Both the position numbers and the translations under genes were made by a program. Positions 35,112 to 45,949 of a stretch of DNA of 64,000 bases are shown piece by piece. A model generated the notes under the pieces. It was not told the DNA's origin, searched no databases, and saw nothing but the letters and a program-made list of their open reading frames with translations. Position 1 is the first letter of the stretch. Each line of letters opens with the position of its first letter. This DNA is from Nemertoderma westbladi (taxonomy: Eukaryota > Xenacoelomorpha > Nemertodermatida > Nemertodermatidae), in contig JAUCBJ010000491.1 of the NCBI GenBank assembly GCA_032718475.1, positions 55,950-119,949 on the forward strand. The letters run 5' to 3'.

Positions 35112-35845
35112 TTACAAGTTGCGGATGATATCCCCATCACTGTTGATATGATAGATTTCTGGCTCGATATGAGTAATTGTCTGGCGCGATTGAACGATAG
35201 TATCCAGCAACTCGAGTCTTTGGCCGACCAACTGCTGGATACCTTCGCAGGCACTGACCACTGCTTTATTAGCTTCTATAGTGGACTGATTGGCTTCTAT
35301 CTGCGACTTTCGTGCCTTTAACTGCAACTGGCGCAGATCCACATTTGTTTTCTCTGCTGGAGACACATTAAGGGCGGCTGCCTCCTCCCTGTGGATCTTC
35401 TTTGGTGGTGGTGGAGGGAGGACATCGGCCGAATTACGTAAGGAAGACTCCAGCGATGTTCCAATAGGTGTCTCTATAAACTTATCCTCGCCCGTGAACT
35501 TCTTTGAAGAGCCTAAAATGCTCATCACAGCATCGGTAGTCTGCGACACTGCCATAGGCACTGGTCCCCCACCCGTCTTGTTGCTTACCTTCTTGAATAC
35601 TGCTACCTCTTCCTTTTACTTCATCATTATGTTATTCCATTTCTTTTTAACTTGCCCCTCCAAAAAATTGCCTCCCTCAGCATTCAAAGTCTCTGTGATG
35701 AAAGCCCAGGCATCGTTCCTTTTCTTCCGGTAACCAGCCTCTGTCCTTTACTGTCGATGTCTTTCTCGCCATACAGTTCGACGAGTCTCATCTTTAGGTC
35801 AGGTGTAAAGTACACCTTATCCACCCCTTTACCATCTGCATCCAT
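35112..35845 (-). pseudogene. Broken Myb/SANT-like DNA-binding protein of the Harbinger element
   Basis: From the ATG at 35845 the frame reads MDADGKGVDKVYFTPDLKM, then meets a frameshift near 35715. In the shifted frame it continues NDAWAFITETLNAEGGNFL, then QVKKKWNNIMMK, an in-frame TAA at 35616-35618, and KEEVAVFKKVSNKTGGGP. It runs to a stop at 35112. WAFITE, KKKWNN and KTGGGP are hallmarks of the Myb/SANT-like domain in Harbinger accessory proteins. The C-terminal half is basic and coiled (LRQLQLKARKSQIEANQ). One frameshift and one nonsense codon disable it while the paired transposase remains open. Confidence 0.85.
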
Positions 35846-36983
35846 GGTTGTAATAAATAAATAGATGTAAAAAATAGTCACAAACGTAAATCACTCTGAA
35901 ACACTAAAACTAGAGGTAGGCCCGAGTCAGTATATGCCGTTGATGACAGCAATGGTGAGAAAGTGAAAGTAAACAGAGTGTAACCTATCTGACAGTATCT
36001 GTATCTGTAAGCCTCCAAGTATGTAGGGCCTACCTACCATTCGTAAATGCGTCCATTACTTCTGACCAAGGCTTACAAACATTCTAGAATACTGTAAATA
36101 TAAATAATATGTTCTAGAATGTTTTATAATTTAATAGGTTCAAAAAGATCTTGCGCACATGCATGTGAAACAGGCAATTTCGAACGCCGTTTTTGGTCCA
36201 AAATACTACGAAATTATATTTATGATCTATTATAATGCACGATGTATAATGAAAGGTCGATTATCATCAAATATTTTTTTAAAGAAATTGTCAACTTCAA
36301 AACTCGACTACTTCTAAAATTTTTGAGCAATTAGTCTGAAAGTTATGTGGGTGTCTGCATAGCCACCCTGCATAAAAGTAACAGACAACTTTTTGAAATT
36401 TTTTTAAAATAAAATTTAATACTATTTATAACAAACCTAAAAAAATCGCATAAATTTGCAGCGCCACCTAGCGGTTCACAAAATTTCGCATAATAGTTAT
36501 GTTGCTCCATCTTTGATCTATCATATAAAAAAACTTTTATGTGATTAGATTCAAAACTGTAAATGCCTTAGGGTTTTAAGTGCAACCAAGTTTTTTTTAT
36601 TGTTAACTAGTATTAACTAATATTAAATAGCGAAAAATATAATTTTTTTGAACTGTCATGTAGAATAGCATCTTAGGTACCTATATTCCAAATTATAGCC
36701 AAAACCAATCAATTTTGAAACGCTGAGAGTGATAAATCGAAGAGTTGTTCGAAAATGACTCGATGGCATTTTAACACTCGCTTCGCTCGTGCTAAAAACC
36801 TGCCAACTCGTGTAAAACTCAACCACTCGGACAGAATAGTTGAATTTCGCTAAATTGAAAATGAGTGAAAAAAGCGGTGTTTTCCGCTTACTTTTATTTT
36901 TAACGAATAATAGTCCTATTTTTACTACCAGAGATATAATATTTAATTGATGGCGACAAAAGTTATATGATTAAAATGTTTAC
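35846..36983. other. Non-coding, AT-rich; holds a CTCF-like motif
   Basis: No gene is supported. At 36458-36474 GCAGCGCCACCTAGCGG (minus strand CCGCTAGGTGGCGCTGC) fits the CTCF consensus well. The phrase CGCTTCGCTCGTGCT at about 36780 resembles part of the 48-bp minisatellite unit. Confidence 0.5.
36458..36474 (-). promoter_or_regulatory. CTCF-like motif
   Basis: On the minus strand CCGCTAGGTGGCGCTGC is a close match to the CTCF core plus the usual 3' GCGCTGC extension. It is unproven without binding data. Confidence 0.4.
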
Positions 36984-37141
36984 CTGGTTACCAAGACTAC
37001 CGCGCCGACTGCCACTCCTCCTACGCCCCCTAGCGCCGATCTCAGTTAACGAGCGATGGAGGAAGGATGGCCACCGCACATCGAGATCATGGGGCAGCAG
37101 CTGCAGGTTAAATATAGACGGAAACGCTGGATTCCTATTGG
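36984..37141 (-). CDS. Candidate linker exon (Arg/Ser-rich), uncertain
   Basis: A GC-rich island ends at the donor AACCAG|GTAAAC (36984/36983), leaving phase 0, which fits exon 32200-32388. With the acceptor TTTATCGCCAG before 37141 it begins with two bases, fitting the phase-1 end of the LRR exon at 60558. It would encode ANRNPAFPSIFNLQLLPHD (first codon shared), LDVRWPSFLHRSLTEI and GARGRRRSGSRRGSLGNQ. The RRGSL stretch looks like a basophilic kinase site. An alternative acceptor (AACCTGCAG) would start it at 37100. No homology is recognised; support is GC content, splice signals and phase only. Confidence 0.42.
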
Positions 37142-37200
37142 CTGGCGATAAACGATGTAGGCAGTTGATGAATGAGGTCGAGGTTGGAGGTGATAACACA

Positions 37201-37590
37201 GATTCTAGGGTGTAGTACAGTCTGTAAGGAAGATAACATAGATTCTAGTATAACTTTTTGTTGGGCACAGCTTTTGCAAAGTCGGCAATGACATCCAGGT
37301 GGGATCGCACTAGTGACCTCCGGGTTGGAAGTCTGACGCTCGTAACAATTCAGCTAGCGCCTCAGGTAAAAGATAGACCAGGAATTACTATCTGATTCGC
37401 AGTATTTCCAGGTCTATATTTTAGCTGAGCCGCTAGCTGAATGCTTAGAGCGTCAGACTTCCAACCCGCAGGTCACCAGTTCGATCCCACCTGGATATCA
37501 TTGCCAATTTTGCAAAAGCTGTGCGCAACAAAAAGTTATGAGACCACTGATTCAGTCATAACAGTAATAACAGATTCTAGAGTGTAGTAC
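37201..37590. mobile_element. Inverted pair of tRNA-derived SINE-like units
   Basis: A unit on the minus strand (about 37250-37383) is followed by a similar unit on the plus strand (about 37408-37540). The plus copy has an A-box-like TAGCTGAATGCTTAGAGC and a B-box-like GTTCGATCCCACC, with an anticodon-loop-like CTTCCAA. Both share the tail TTTTGCAAAAGCTGTG. GATTCTAG(G/A)GTGTAGTAC flanks the pair as a direct repeat (37201-37218 and 37573-37590). The two arms can fold into a long hairpin. Confidence 0.7.
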
Positions 37591-37599
37591 TACTGTGTG

Positions 37600-40047
37600 C
37601 AGGTATTTCACACTTCACGTGGTGTGTGCAAGGCATACAAACACAACTTACACCTAATAAGTAAGCCTTCCCGCAGAATGAACTAAATACCTTAAACAAA
37701 GATTACCAAATATTATATAAACTAACCTTGTAACCCTGGTATTGAGTATGCAATGCTGCAATGTGTCCCCTAGAAGGTCCCAATGAAGACAGTACCTTAT
37801 AAGGGCACGCCCTTTACCAACCTCTGACCTGTAGGCACCTGGACGGGCGTTCACTGAGTCAATACAAGCCTTGAGACCAGGCTTGTTGCCAACGCAATCG
37901 CATATGTACGACCAATAGGAAAGCCTGGTGTTACCTAGACAACAAAATACGAAGCGATTAAATAATTAATAAGAAATATAAGAGTAGTTTTTTTTTAGTT
38001 GGTTGTGTTTGTTTTTAGCAGCATACACTATGCCTACATGGGGTTATACCAGCTACCTGAAGATAACCAATAAACACGGGACTATATTCCCGGCTAATCG
38101 ATAAATCCAGAAAAATCAATGATTGCTGTGACGTGCGTTGCTTCGTGGAGGGTGTCTCCGTTTATTACGTTCGTGGAACATTACTGAACCTTGATCCTGT
38201 GTTTGACAACCTCAGATCAAACACAGTGCAGCCAGCCAATATATTAATTGGATGACAATATAGCAGATACCATATCCCAATAAATAGTTTTAGTGTTCCA
38301 CAACACAACCGGCTGGATAAGAATTCACTTTCACTTCCCTCATGTCTTCGCATAGAAATGTTGACGTTTCTTCACTTTATTTTATTAATTTCAACATTTA
38401 AAGTTTAACAACAACCCAATGGCAATTTATGTTCTCTCAGTTTAAGCTTGTTACCGTAGTTGGAGCAGTATTACCGTTAACGCACTGTCAGACTGAGACA
38501 TTACTGGTAAAATGAAAGTAAAGTTTGTCTGTACCGCCGATTCCAAGATTGCAAGATTCATCATAACAGTTTAACAGCGACGAAATGGGGGGGAGTTAAA
38601 ACTCTCAGATATTTCGCCCTATATGGACTGGAAAACTGCTGACTGATTATATACTGTCCTCACAAAGCTGCGTTCTAGTACATATATCATGTTTCAGTTT
38701 GAACGAATCATAAAAAACGACATCGGAAAAGGATTTCACTGTCAGATACTTCGCCATCTAGCGGCAGACCGGAGAACTGTATGAGCATTAGTCTCATTTA
38801 GAAGTCTGTCTGTATTTAAACTTTCTAAACATTTTTCATAGATCTGTCTTACGAGGTTTTAGTTTAAGACAGAAAGACAAAAACGAGTCTCAGATAGTAG
38901 TAGTACCTACCTGTATGCTAAGCTCGCTTGCATTCTTGGCGGTATATTGCGTATGTACGTAGTAGGCCTACTCGTGCCAAATATCATATGTGGACTGGGG
39001 AGATAAAAAGGCTATAAAAAGTTATTAGTAAGCGACAAAAAATGTGAGTATATTAGGGTGGCTCAGAAAATTTTTAGAAATACCGATATTGGCTGCCCTC
39101 TCCCAAAAAAATTTGCCAAATACAGTAGTGAAACCAATTATTATAACTTTCCATATTTTGTGGGATGTAATTCGTTCTCATTATAGGTATTTTATTTTTA
39201 GTGGTGACACATTTTTATCTCATTGGAACCACAATGGACGATTTAGTTGTACTAGAGGCGTTTTAAGACCAAATTATCAGTATTTTGAAGCTACTGGCCT
39301 ATATTTCTCATTACAGGCCAAAACTTCGAACTCATCGCGATGAAATAGATTGCGAAAGATCTGTAAAGAATTCTTATTGTAGGATTTTTTGGTGGTGTTA
39401 TATTGTATGGGCCTCATTTTATGCTCATTTGAACTTCAATGCTGATGGATTTAGTTGGACATGGTGGTCGTTAGTTGGAAATAATCATATATATTATAGG
39501 AGTAGATATAATATGGAAAAAATAAATTTTTGGAAAAATTGCGATAATAATTCGGTATATTGTATTCTCTTAGCCGAGAGTTATTATAATATATGGAAAG
39601 CAATGCCTACGTAGTTTGCAGAACGCGGCTCATTAAATAAAAACTACGATTAGGAGGATGGGAGAAGAAAATTTAATCTCGGCCATTTAATGAAATATAA
39701 GGTGGGAGGAGGGGAGATCATGAGTGATATGATAGCAGTTGGGATGTGGGCTGGCCATCCTGTAGCCACTAACTGAGCGGAAATGAGAGAAATGCAACAG
39801 CAAGGGACATTGTTGCGTCACTAGAAGCTTTAAGAAATAACGAATACGAATAGGGAATGCTTTCTACCCCCCACTAAAGCACTTTAGTAGCCGTTCACAC
39901 AGGTTGGGCTCCGGGCTGTGAAGCTATGACGTCTTCCTCACAATGGGGTACTATTATACATTGCCGGGCGATTTCTTATCCAACGGCCAGGCGGGCTCCC
40001 AGGTTATAAAGTGTTAATACCGTTTATATTCCATAAGTCTGAATGCT
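37600..40047. other. Non-coding stretch, no gene supported
   Basis: Two diverged modules with TTTCGCC(C/A)T(A/C)TA occur at about 38610-38645 and 38735-38785, the second containing a CTCF-like motif. Frames of 99 and 109 codons at 39044-39343 and 39285-39614 overlap and are unusually free of stops. They are rich in Trp, Phe and Tyr, but nothing is recognisable in them. Confidence 0.5.
38752..38767 (-). promoter_or_regulatory. CTCF-like motif in a repeat module
   Basis: The minus strand reads CTGCCGCTAGATGGCG. The same module recurs at 41884 and 42117 inside the hAT-like element. Confidence 0.35.
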
Positions 40048-40539
40048 TTTCGGTTCAGGGGCGTGCCGAGGCATTCGTGCGCCCGGGGGCTAGAGTGGAT
40101 TTTTCGCCCCCCCCACACCCCGCAGAAAAAATTTTCAAACTGTTAAATTTTGCCTTGGTTTGAAGCTATAGGAGTTTTCATATACATAGGGGTTTTCAAG
40201 GCCGCTGATCACGATACAACTCGTTAAAATAATTTATGGTAACGCAACTAGCATTTTTGCTGCTTGTCTGATGGGACGAAAAAAACAAGTAGCGTAAAAT
40301 TTCAAAGGGCAAAAAACGAATTTGGTTGTACAATACGATATGGATTATATTTTAGTGTCATATTCGTGATCAGAATCCCAGAAAACCCCTAATGTCATAA
40401 AATCAGGTTGATTTGGATTTTTCATTATGAAATTTTGCTACGTGCATTTTTTATGCCACATATTAATTATTAACACGTATCCAAAAAAGCCGTAATCAAT
40501 AAGGTACAATACATACAATACAATACAATAGATACACAG

Positions 40540-41642
40540 TGAGGCATAGACTATGACTCACTGAGGGATAGACTATGCCTCACTGAGGCATTGACTATGC
40601 CTTACTGAGGCACTGAGGTCATAGACTATGCCTCAGTGAGGCATAGTCTATGCCTCAGTGCCTCAGTAAGGCATAGTCTATGCCTCAGTGAGGCATAGTC
40701 TATCCCTCAGTGAGTCATAGTCTATGCCTCAGTGCCTCAGTGAGGCGTAGTCTATGCCTCAGTGAGGCATAGTCTATGCCTCAGTGCGGCATAGTCTATG
40801 CCTCAGTGAGGCATAGTCTATGCCTCAGTGCCTCAGTGAGGCATAGTCTATGCCTCAGTGAGGCATAGTCTATGCCTCAGTGAGTCATAGTCTATGCCTC
40901 AGTGCCTCAGTGAGGCATAGTCTATGCCTCAGTGAGGCATAGTCTATGCCTCAGTGCCTCAGTGAGTCATAGTCTATGCCTCAGTGAGTCATAGTCTATG
41001 CCTCAGTGATGCATAGTCTATGCCTCAGTGCCTCAGTAAGGCATAGTCTATGCCTCAGTGAGGCATAGTCTACACCTCAGTGAGTCATAGTCTATGCCTC
41101 AATGCCTCAGTGAGGCATAGTCTATGCCTCAGTGAGGCATAGTCTATGCCGCAGTGCCTCAGTGAGGCATAGTCTATGCCTCAGTGAGGCATAGTCTATG
41201 CCTCAGTGAGGCATAGTCTATGCTTCAGTGAGTCATAGTCTATGTCTCAGTGCCTCAGTGAGGCATAGTCTATGCCTCAGTGAGTTATAGTCTATGCCTC
41301 AGTGAGGCATAGTCTATGCCTCAGTGCCTCAGTGAGTCATAGTCTATGCCTCAGTGAGGCATAGTCTATGCCTCAGTGCCTCAGTGAGGCATAGTCTATG
41401 CCTCAGTGAGTCATAGTCTATGCCTCAGTGCGGCATAGTCTATGCCTCAGTGAGTCATAGTCTATGCCTCAGTGAGGCATAGTCTATGCCTCAGTGCCTC
41501 AGTGAGTCATAGTCTATGCCTCAGTGAGTCATAGTCTATGCCTCAGTGAGGCATAGTCTATGCCTCAGTGCCTCAGTGAGTCATAGTCTATGCCTCAGTG
41601 AGGCATAGTCTATGCCTCAGTGCCTCAGTGAGGCATAGTCTG
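40540..41642. repeat. Palindromic 22-bp satellite with an internal orientation switch
   Basis: The core GAGGCATAGTCTATGCCTC is a near-perfect palindrome repeated about every 22 bases over 1.1 kb. A CAGTGCCTCAGTGAGG spacer variant recurs every two to four units. The first 85 bases carry the reverse-type sequence (CATAGACTATGCCTCA), and the switch is near 40620-40640. Single strands should form serial hairpins. Confidence 0.93.
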
Positions 41643-41704
41643 TGTCAGGTCTTAAATGAGAGTCTTACAAATTCGAACGTCAACGAACAAATTCGACGGT
41701 TACT

Positions 41705-41777
41705 GTTCCACTTTGGTGTAGTGGTTGCGTTGAATTCACATATCCCGTATGTCATGGGTTCGATCCCTGCATGAACC
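41705..41777 (+). pseudogene. tRNA-like sequence (SINE head or tRNA pseudogene)
   Basis: An A-box-like TTTGGTGTAGTGGTTGCG is followed by a B-box GGGTTCGATCC at 41756-41766 and a terminal ACCA. GTTC at the start can pair with GAAC at the end, but the rest of the acceptor stem fails. It is unlikely to be functional. Confidence 0.5.
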
Positions 41778-41877
41778 AGGGCAGTTTTCATTCGGTCAGC
41801 AATAGGCCTAACGTTGCAAAATGCAGTATTATTGCCTAGTAACAAATTCATGGCTACCGTATGGTTTTCACTTTGAG

Positions 41878-42302
41878 ACATTTCGCCCTCTAGCGGCAGA
41901 CTGAGGAACTTCAGACTACTCTATGGCTCTGCAAAAGATATGGCCTATGCCGTAGTAGATGCCGTTTGGGGGGTCAAATTAAGTAATAATATATCTAAAT
42001 AAGCCTCAAACATCTTGCCTCATGGCTCGCCCCTTATAACTCTTAAGCAATATAACTTCATAGTTTTGCGGATTGTAAATATCAAAGCTAGAGAAGATGT
42101 TAATTTTTAAATAATGCGCCCTCTAGCGGTAGACTGGGGAACTTCAGACTAAACTGTGACTCTGCAAAAAATATAGCCCATATTGTAATAGATGCCGATT
42201 GGGGGGTCAAAATTAAGTAACAATATATCTAAATAAGCCTCAAACATCTTGCCTCATGGCTCGCCCCTTAGAACTCTTAAGCAATATAACTTCACGGTTT
42301 TT
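41878..42302 (+). repeat. Tandem duplication of a repeat module (about 235 bp apart)
   Basis: Two copies (41878-42058 and 42113-42302) share CGCCCTCTAGCGG, GGAACTTCAGACT, AGCCTCAAACATCTTGCC and ATGGCTCGCCCCTTA with few changes. Each starts at a CTCF-like motif (41884-41899, 42117-42133). Confidence 0.85.
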
Positions 42303-43726
42303 AAGGAAAACTGGTAAATGAGATGTGTTAATTACGCATACCTCGCAGTCTTAAGTAATTAATTATACAGTAGGTTAGATCGTTTTGAGAATAGGACCAT
42401 TGGAAAGAGCGCCCTCGATAACCTCAGTACAAAGAAAATTAATACGGATTAATACGGATTAACCGGATATAGCTTGTTATTATAAAACATAAATTACAGT
42501 AGAACAATTAGGGTTGTAAATAAAAACAAATTAAATTGAAGATAAACTGTATATATATAAACTTATGTATTAAAATAGGGCCCTATTTAATTATACAGTA
42601 TACTGAAAATGGTTAGCGATACCATAATTAGATTATCGATAGGGATGCGGCTTCCTTAAATGAGGCAATCCTGGCGCAGCACAAAGAATTTTAAGAGGGG
42701 CCCCGATAAATTGCTCATTCATGCGTAACTGGTAACCTTCGCTAACATTAACTCCAAAATAGTTACCAGTAAGGGAGCTGTATACCCTAGGGCTAAATAA
42801 GGCTGCAAGTCTATGGTTAGATGCTTCCAATAATGATCTCATTTAGTAGCGGTAAAACTAATTAATATAAAATAGAAATCAATGTATAAAGTAAAAGTAA
42901 TACAATTAATTAATTTAAAATAAAGTACAAATGAATACAAATAATTAATTAAAATTAAATATAAATAAATAAGTATTAATGAATAAAAGAGCTGCGGTGT
43001 CACTTATGACACCCTCTTGCTCCTCTTTGCGACAGTTAGACAACACTGATGACCCATTGTGTGTCAGGGCGCTAATCAGTCTGATTAATTAGGATAATCA
43101 ATTAAACCCTAATTAGGAGTCATATGACACCTGTTAGGGTTTAATTGTACTAATTAATTGATGACACCTGTCAATTAGGGTCTAATTAGCCTAATTGGGA
43201 GGTGTGACCCAGACAGTCTGGCGCCAATGACACCCAATGACACCCATAGGGTGATAATTGGGTGTCATATGACACCCAATGGGTGTCAGTGGGGTCTAAG
43301 TGTCACAGAGAGGACCAAGACCCTACTACTGCCGCGCACTTTTAAAATGACCAATAATTTTCCCAAATGGGAACAGGTCTTTTTGAGAAAACTAACAAGC
43401 GCAATGAAATTTTTTTTTTACAAAGTTTAAGTTGACTCGATTTGAAACAGTTTCGAAAATTTCAACATTCTCATTCTTTCAAATTTCAATTTTCTCAGAT
43501 TTAAAGAGGGCTGGGAAATAGAAGGTTACATTATATGAAAATAAACAATTCTTGGGTTTGGTTAATGTGTGTCCAGCGCCAAAGCTGGTGACGATAGCTA
43601 AATAGCCCCCGAAAATCCATGAACTGTGACTGTCTGTTTTACATTTTTTCGCCCCCCATTTTTTTCGCCCGGGGGCAATAGACCCCCCCCCCCCCCGATC
43701 CCCCTCGGCACGCCACTGTTTCGGTT

Positions 43727-44348
43727 AAATGGGAGATGACAGGAATTTAAAAAGAAATATATACAAACTTACCACGAAAACTCAAAAATCAAAATAGAAA
43801 ATTTAAATTCGGAAAATGTCATTGCATCAATTTTATACACAATTGATTATTATTATTATTTTATTATAATTGTAGCGGGAATGGTTTAATTTTATATTTA
43901 ATACAACAATAAATATTATTATAATGTTAGTCAGGAAATAACTATATTTATTTCAGCATTTGGAGTTACACCACATCCAATTTTACTTGATAATTTAGTA
44001 TATTTTAGCATTTTGATATTAATTTTAGATAGGTTGAGGCCGGGTGTGGGAGTGGCCCAACTACAGAATTGGACTTCTAGAATATTATTTATACCTATAA
44101 ACTAATATTCTAGAAGTCCATGACTTACCCAAGGCTGGGGTGTCCTTTAGTTGATAATGTAATATGTACTCCAAGCGAATACAGAATAAATTGAGACTAG
44201 CACTGTCGTCTGTAATAGGAGACCCGCTTGAGGCATGCTCTTCTTGTAACCTATTAACCACCCCTACACGAAATAAACAAACAGAAACTATTAACTTATT
44301 TATTTTATTTAAAAAAGTCGTAATATTTTTATTACACTGAAAACAAGG
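43727..44348. other. AT-rich, no gene
   Basis: A short inverted repeat around ATTCTAGAAGTCCA lies at 44075-44120 (GGACTTCTAGAATATT versus AATATTCTAGAAGTCC). Nothing else is seen. Confidence 0.55.
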
Positions 44349-44356
44349 TAATCTGG

Positions 44357-44633
44357 GACCATGTGAAGAATACCAGACTTTCTGCCGTTATATTTCACTT
44401 TGCAGTTACCCCCATGTGAAGAATACCAGGTTTTCACCAAAACCACAGGTTACAGAAGGGCTGAATCTAACCAAAACAATAAACGAATTAGTATATGTAC
44501 AGGTTATAAGACAGAAATAAGCGCTGTAAAACACTTAATAAAGATAAATTAAAAAAAATAAAAAATCTTCATATATAAAATTCCAATAAAAAGTCGACCA
44601 AAAAGTGAAATCCTGGTATTCTTCACATGGGCG
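44357..44633 (+). mobile_element. MITE copy 1 (hAT-like, ATGTGAAG ends)
   Basis: A 277-bp element with ends of the type CCATGTGAAGAATACCAG and the complement CTGGTATTCTTCACATGG. It is flanked by a perfect 8-bp duplication GTAATCTG (44349-44356 and 44634-44641). The left end is doubled as a 53-bp unit. The core has GGTTACAGAAGGGCTG and TAACCAAAACAATAAACGA. Non-coding. Confidence 0.88.
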
Positions 44634-44789
44634 GTAATCTGTATCTGTAAACGTGAAACGATCTGGTAGTAACCCGTACAGGGATGGCCACTCTTACTCC
44701 CATGGTAGAGAATTCACAATCATTCACCCTTTAAATCCCTTCCCCAGAAGAAGTCAGGTATCCGGGTAGAACCAGTTGTAGAAATCGTA

Positions 44790-44878
44790 TGTTGTATCAC
44801 GAGGTTCGAACCCGGGACTTCCAGACGAGAGTAGTAATTGAAAACCACTCCAACAAAGTGGTTAACTGACTCGCACAT
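44790..44878 (-). pseudogene. tRNA-like sequence (possible SINE head)
   Basis: The B-box-like GGGTTCGAACC (palindromic region 44803-44813) and GTCAGTTAACCAC as a weak A box are read on the minus strand. Stems are not convincing. Confidence 0.35.
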
Positions 44879-45659
44879 GGTGGAGAACAGACATTTCTTG
44901 GTTGTATGTCTAAATAATATACTTATTTGAATACGAAATTTTTTCATTATATTTTTTTTCATTATATTTCATCAGATCATAAATCGTGCCCTGATTATAT
45001 CCCTAACTAACTACCTGTATAATAATTGTAAAATTGGTGTAACGTTATTTTTTAGAAGCAATTTGAAAATTTTTTTGATCAGCGAATTATTAAGTCGACA
45101 ATCGCATTGCAATTAATAAAAAACATTGTAGTTGATGATAAACCGGAGGGGAAAAAAAACAAAAAGATTACGCGTCAGAATTCTTAAAAGAAGATAGACA
45201 TTGTGTGAACAACCGCTTTCTCACTGTGAGATAAAAAGAATTCGCGCAAATTACTAATTCTGTCAGAATGCACCCCTTTATACTTTTTTATAGAACCCGG
45301 GGTATGGAATAGCGCAGCCCCACTGGTACCACCAGGGAATTGAAATTATGTCAGGCAAAGTAATTACTCCATAGTGGAGACCATTACCATAGAGCAGAGA
45401 GAAACCTTACAGTCGTACAGCTAAACGAATTCCCGCATTCATAGAACACGCACGCGGAGGATGTGTACAGGGGAAGCTAGTTTTACGAGAGAACTAGTGT
45501 AGTTCAGTATTGAATTTCTGGGGGATGTGATGACGGGAAATCAGATAGGGTTTGCTTCGAGGCGTAAACCTAGAAATACATAATTCTTATGAGACTGCTT
45601 CAAGGTTGGAATTCAAGGTTATATTACATGGAAAAGCAGATATGGGGGAATCTTGACTT

Positions 45660-45945
45660 GACTCAATCAAAATACATCCCTCTCCAGGGGAAAATCGACT
45701 CATATAAGTTAAAAATTAAACCATAACTGGAAACTGGACGCAAATCCCACCTTGGCGAATTAATATCCCGCCTCAATGTTAAATTCTAAATTTAGAGAAA
45801 GGAGCAGGTTACAGTGGCACGTTATTTTAACCAAAACAATAAACTAAAAACAATAAACACTGTAATCAGCTGTTATTTACGTCGAATTTCCCCTGGAGAA
45901 GGATGAATTTTTATTGCGCCCAGTCCCCCCCCCCCCCCCCCCCCC
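45660..45945 (+). mobile_element. MITE-like repeat with CTCCAGGGGAAA ends and a 21-base C run
   Basis: Inverted ends include CATCCCTCTCCAGGGGAAAA on the left and TTTCCCCTGGAGAAGGATG on the right. The core has GAGAAAGGAGCAGGTTACAG and ACCAAAACAATAAAC. A 21-C run (45925-45945) follows the right end. Relatives lie near 47500, 51890, 52130, 53400 and 60190. Confidence 0.7.
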
Positions 45946-45949
45946 ACCC

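Larger units (their letters stand above)
33784..35845. mobile_element. PIF/Harbinger-type DNA transposon (two genes, convergent)
   Basis: The plus-strand DDE transposase gene and the minus-strand Myb/SANT-like gene face each other across about 290 bp. This is the standard two-gene make-up of PIF/Harbinger elements, in which the Myb-like protein assists nuclear import and DNA binding of the transposase. I did not find the terminal inverted repeats or the 3-bp target duplication, so the outer limits given are those of the genes. Confidence 0.8.
40056..43718. mobile_element. Large non-autonomous hAT-like element (3.66 kb) carrying a palindromic satellite
   Basis: The ends are CAGGGGCGTGCCGAGG at 40056 and its near complement ending CGGCACGCCACTG at 43718 (15 of 16 matching). 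They are flanked by a perfect 8-bp duplication TTTCGGTT (40048-40055 and 43719-43726). CAG-start ends with 8-bp duplication are typical of hAT. Both subterminal regions carry CGCCCGGGGGC. No transposase is present. The interior holds the palindromic repeat array, a tRNA-like segment, a 235-bp tandem duplication, and GGGTGTCA/TGACACCC-rich sequence at about 43100-43300. Confidence 0.88.

Noticed and set aside
33540-36200. Terminal inverted repeats of the Harbinger element
   Set aside because: I compared GC-rich patches on both sides (about 33565-33602 and about 36020-36180) and found no convincing match or 3-bp duplication.
41705-41777. Functional tRNA gene
   Set aside because: A and B boxes are recognisable, but the acceptor and anticodon stems do not pair. 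Other tRNA-like units (26360, 44790, 61914) fail in the same way.
43081-43300. TTAGGG-containing segment as a possible interstitial telomere
   Set aside because: TTAGGG occurs only singly within TAATTAGGGTT-type sequence; there is no tandem array.
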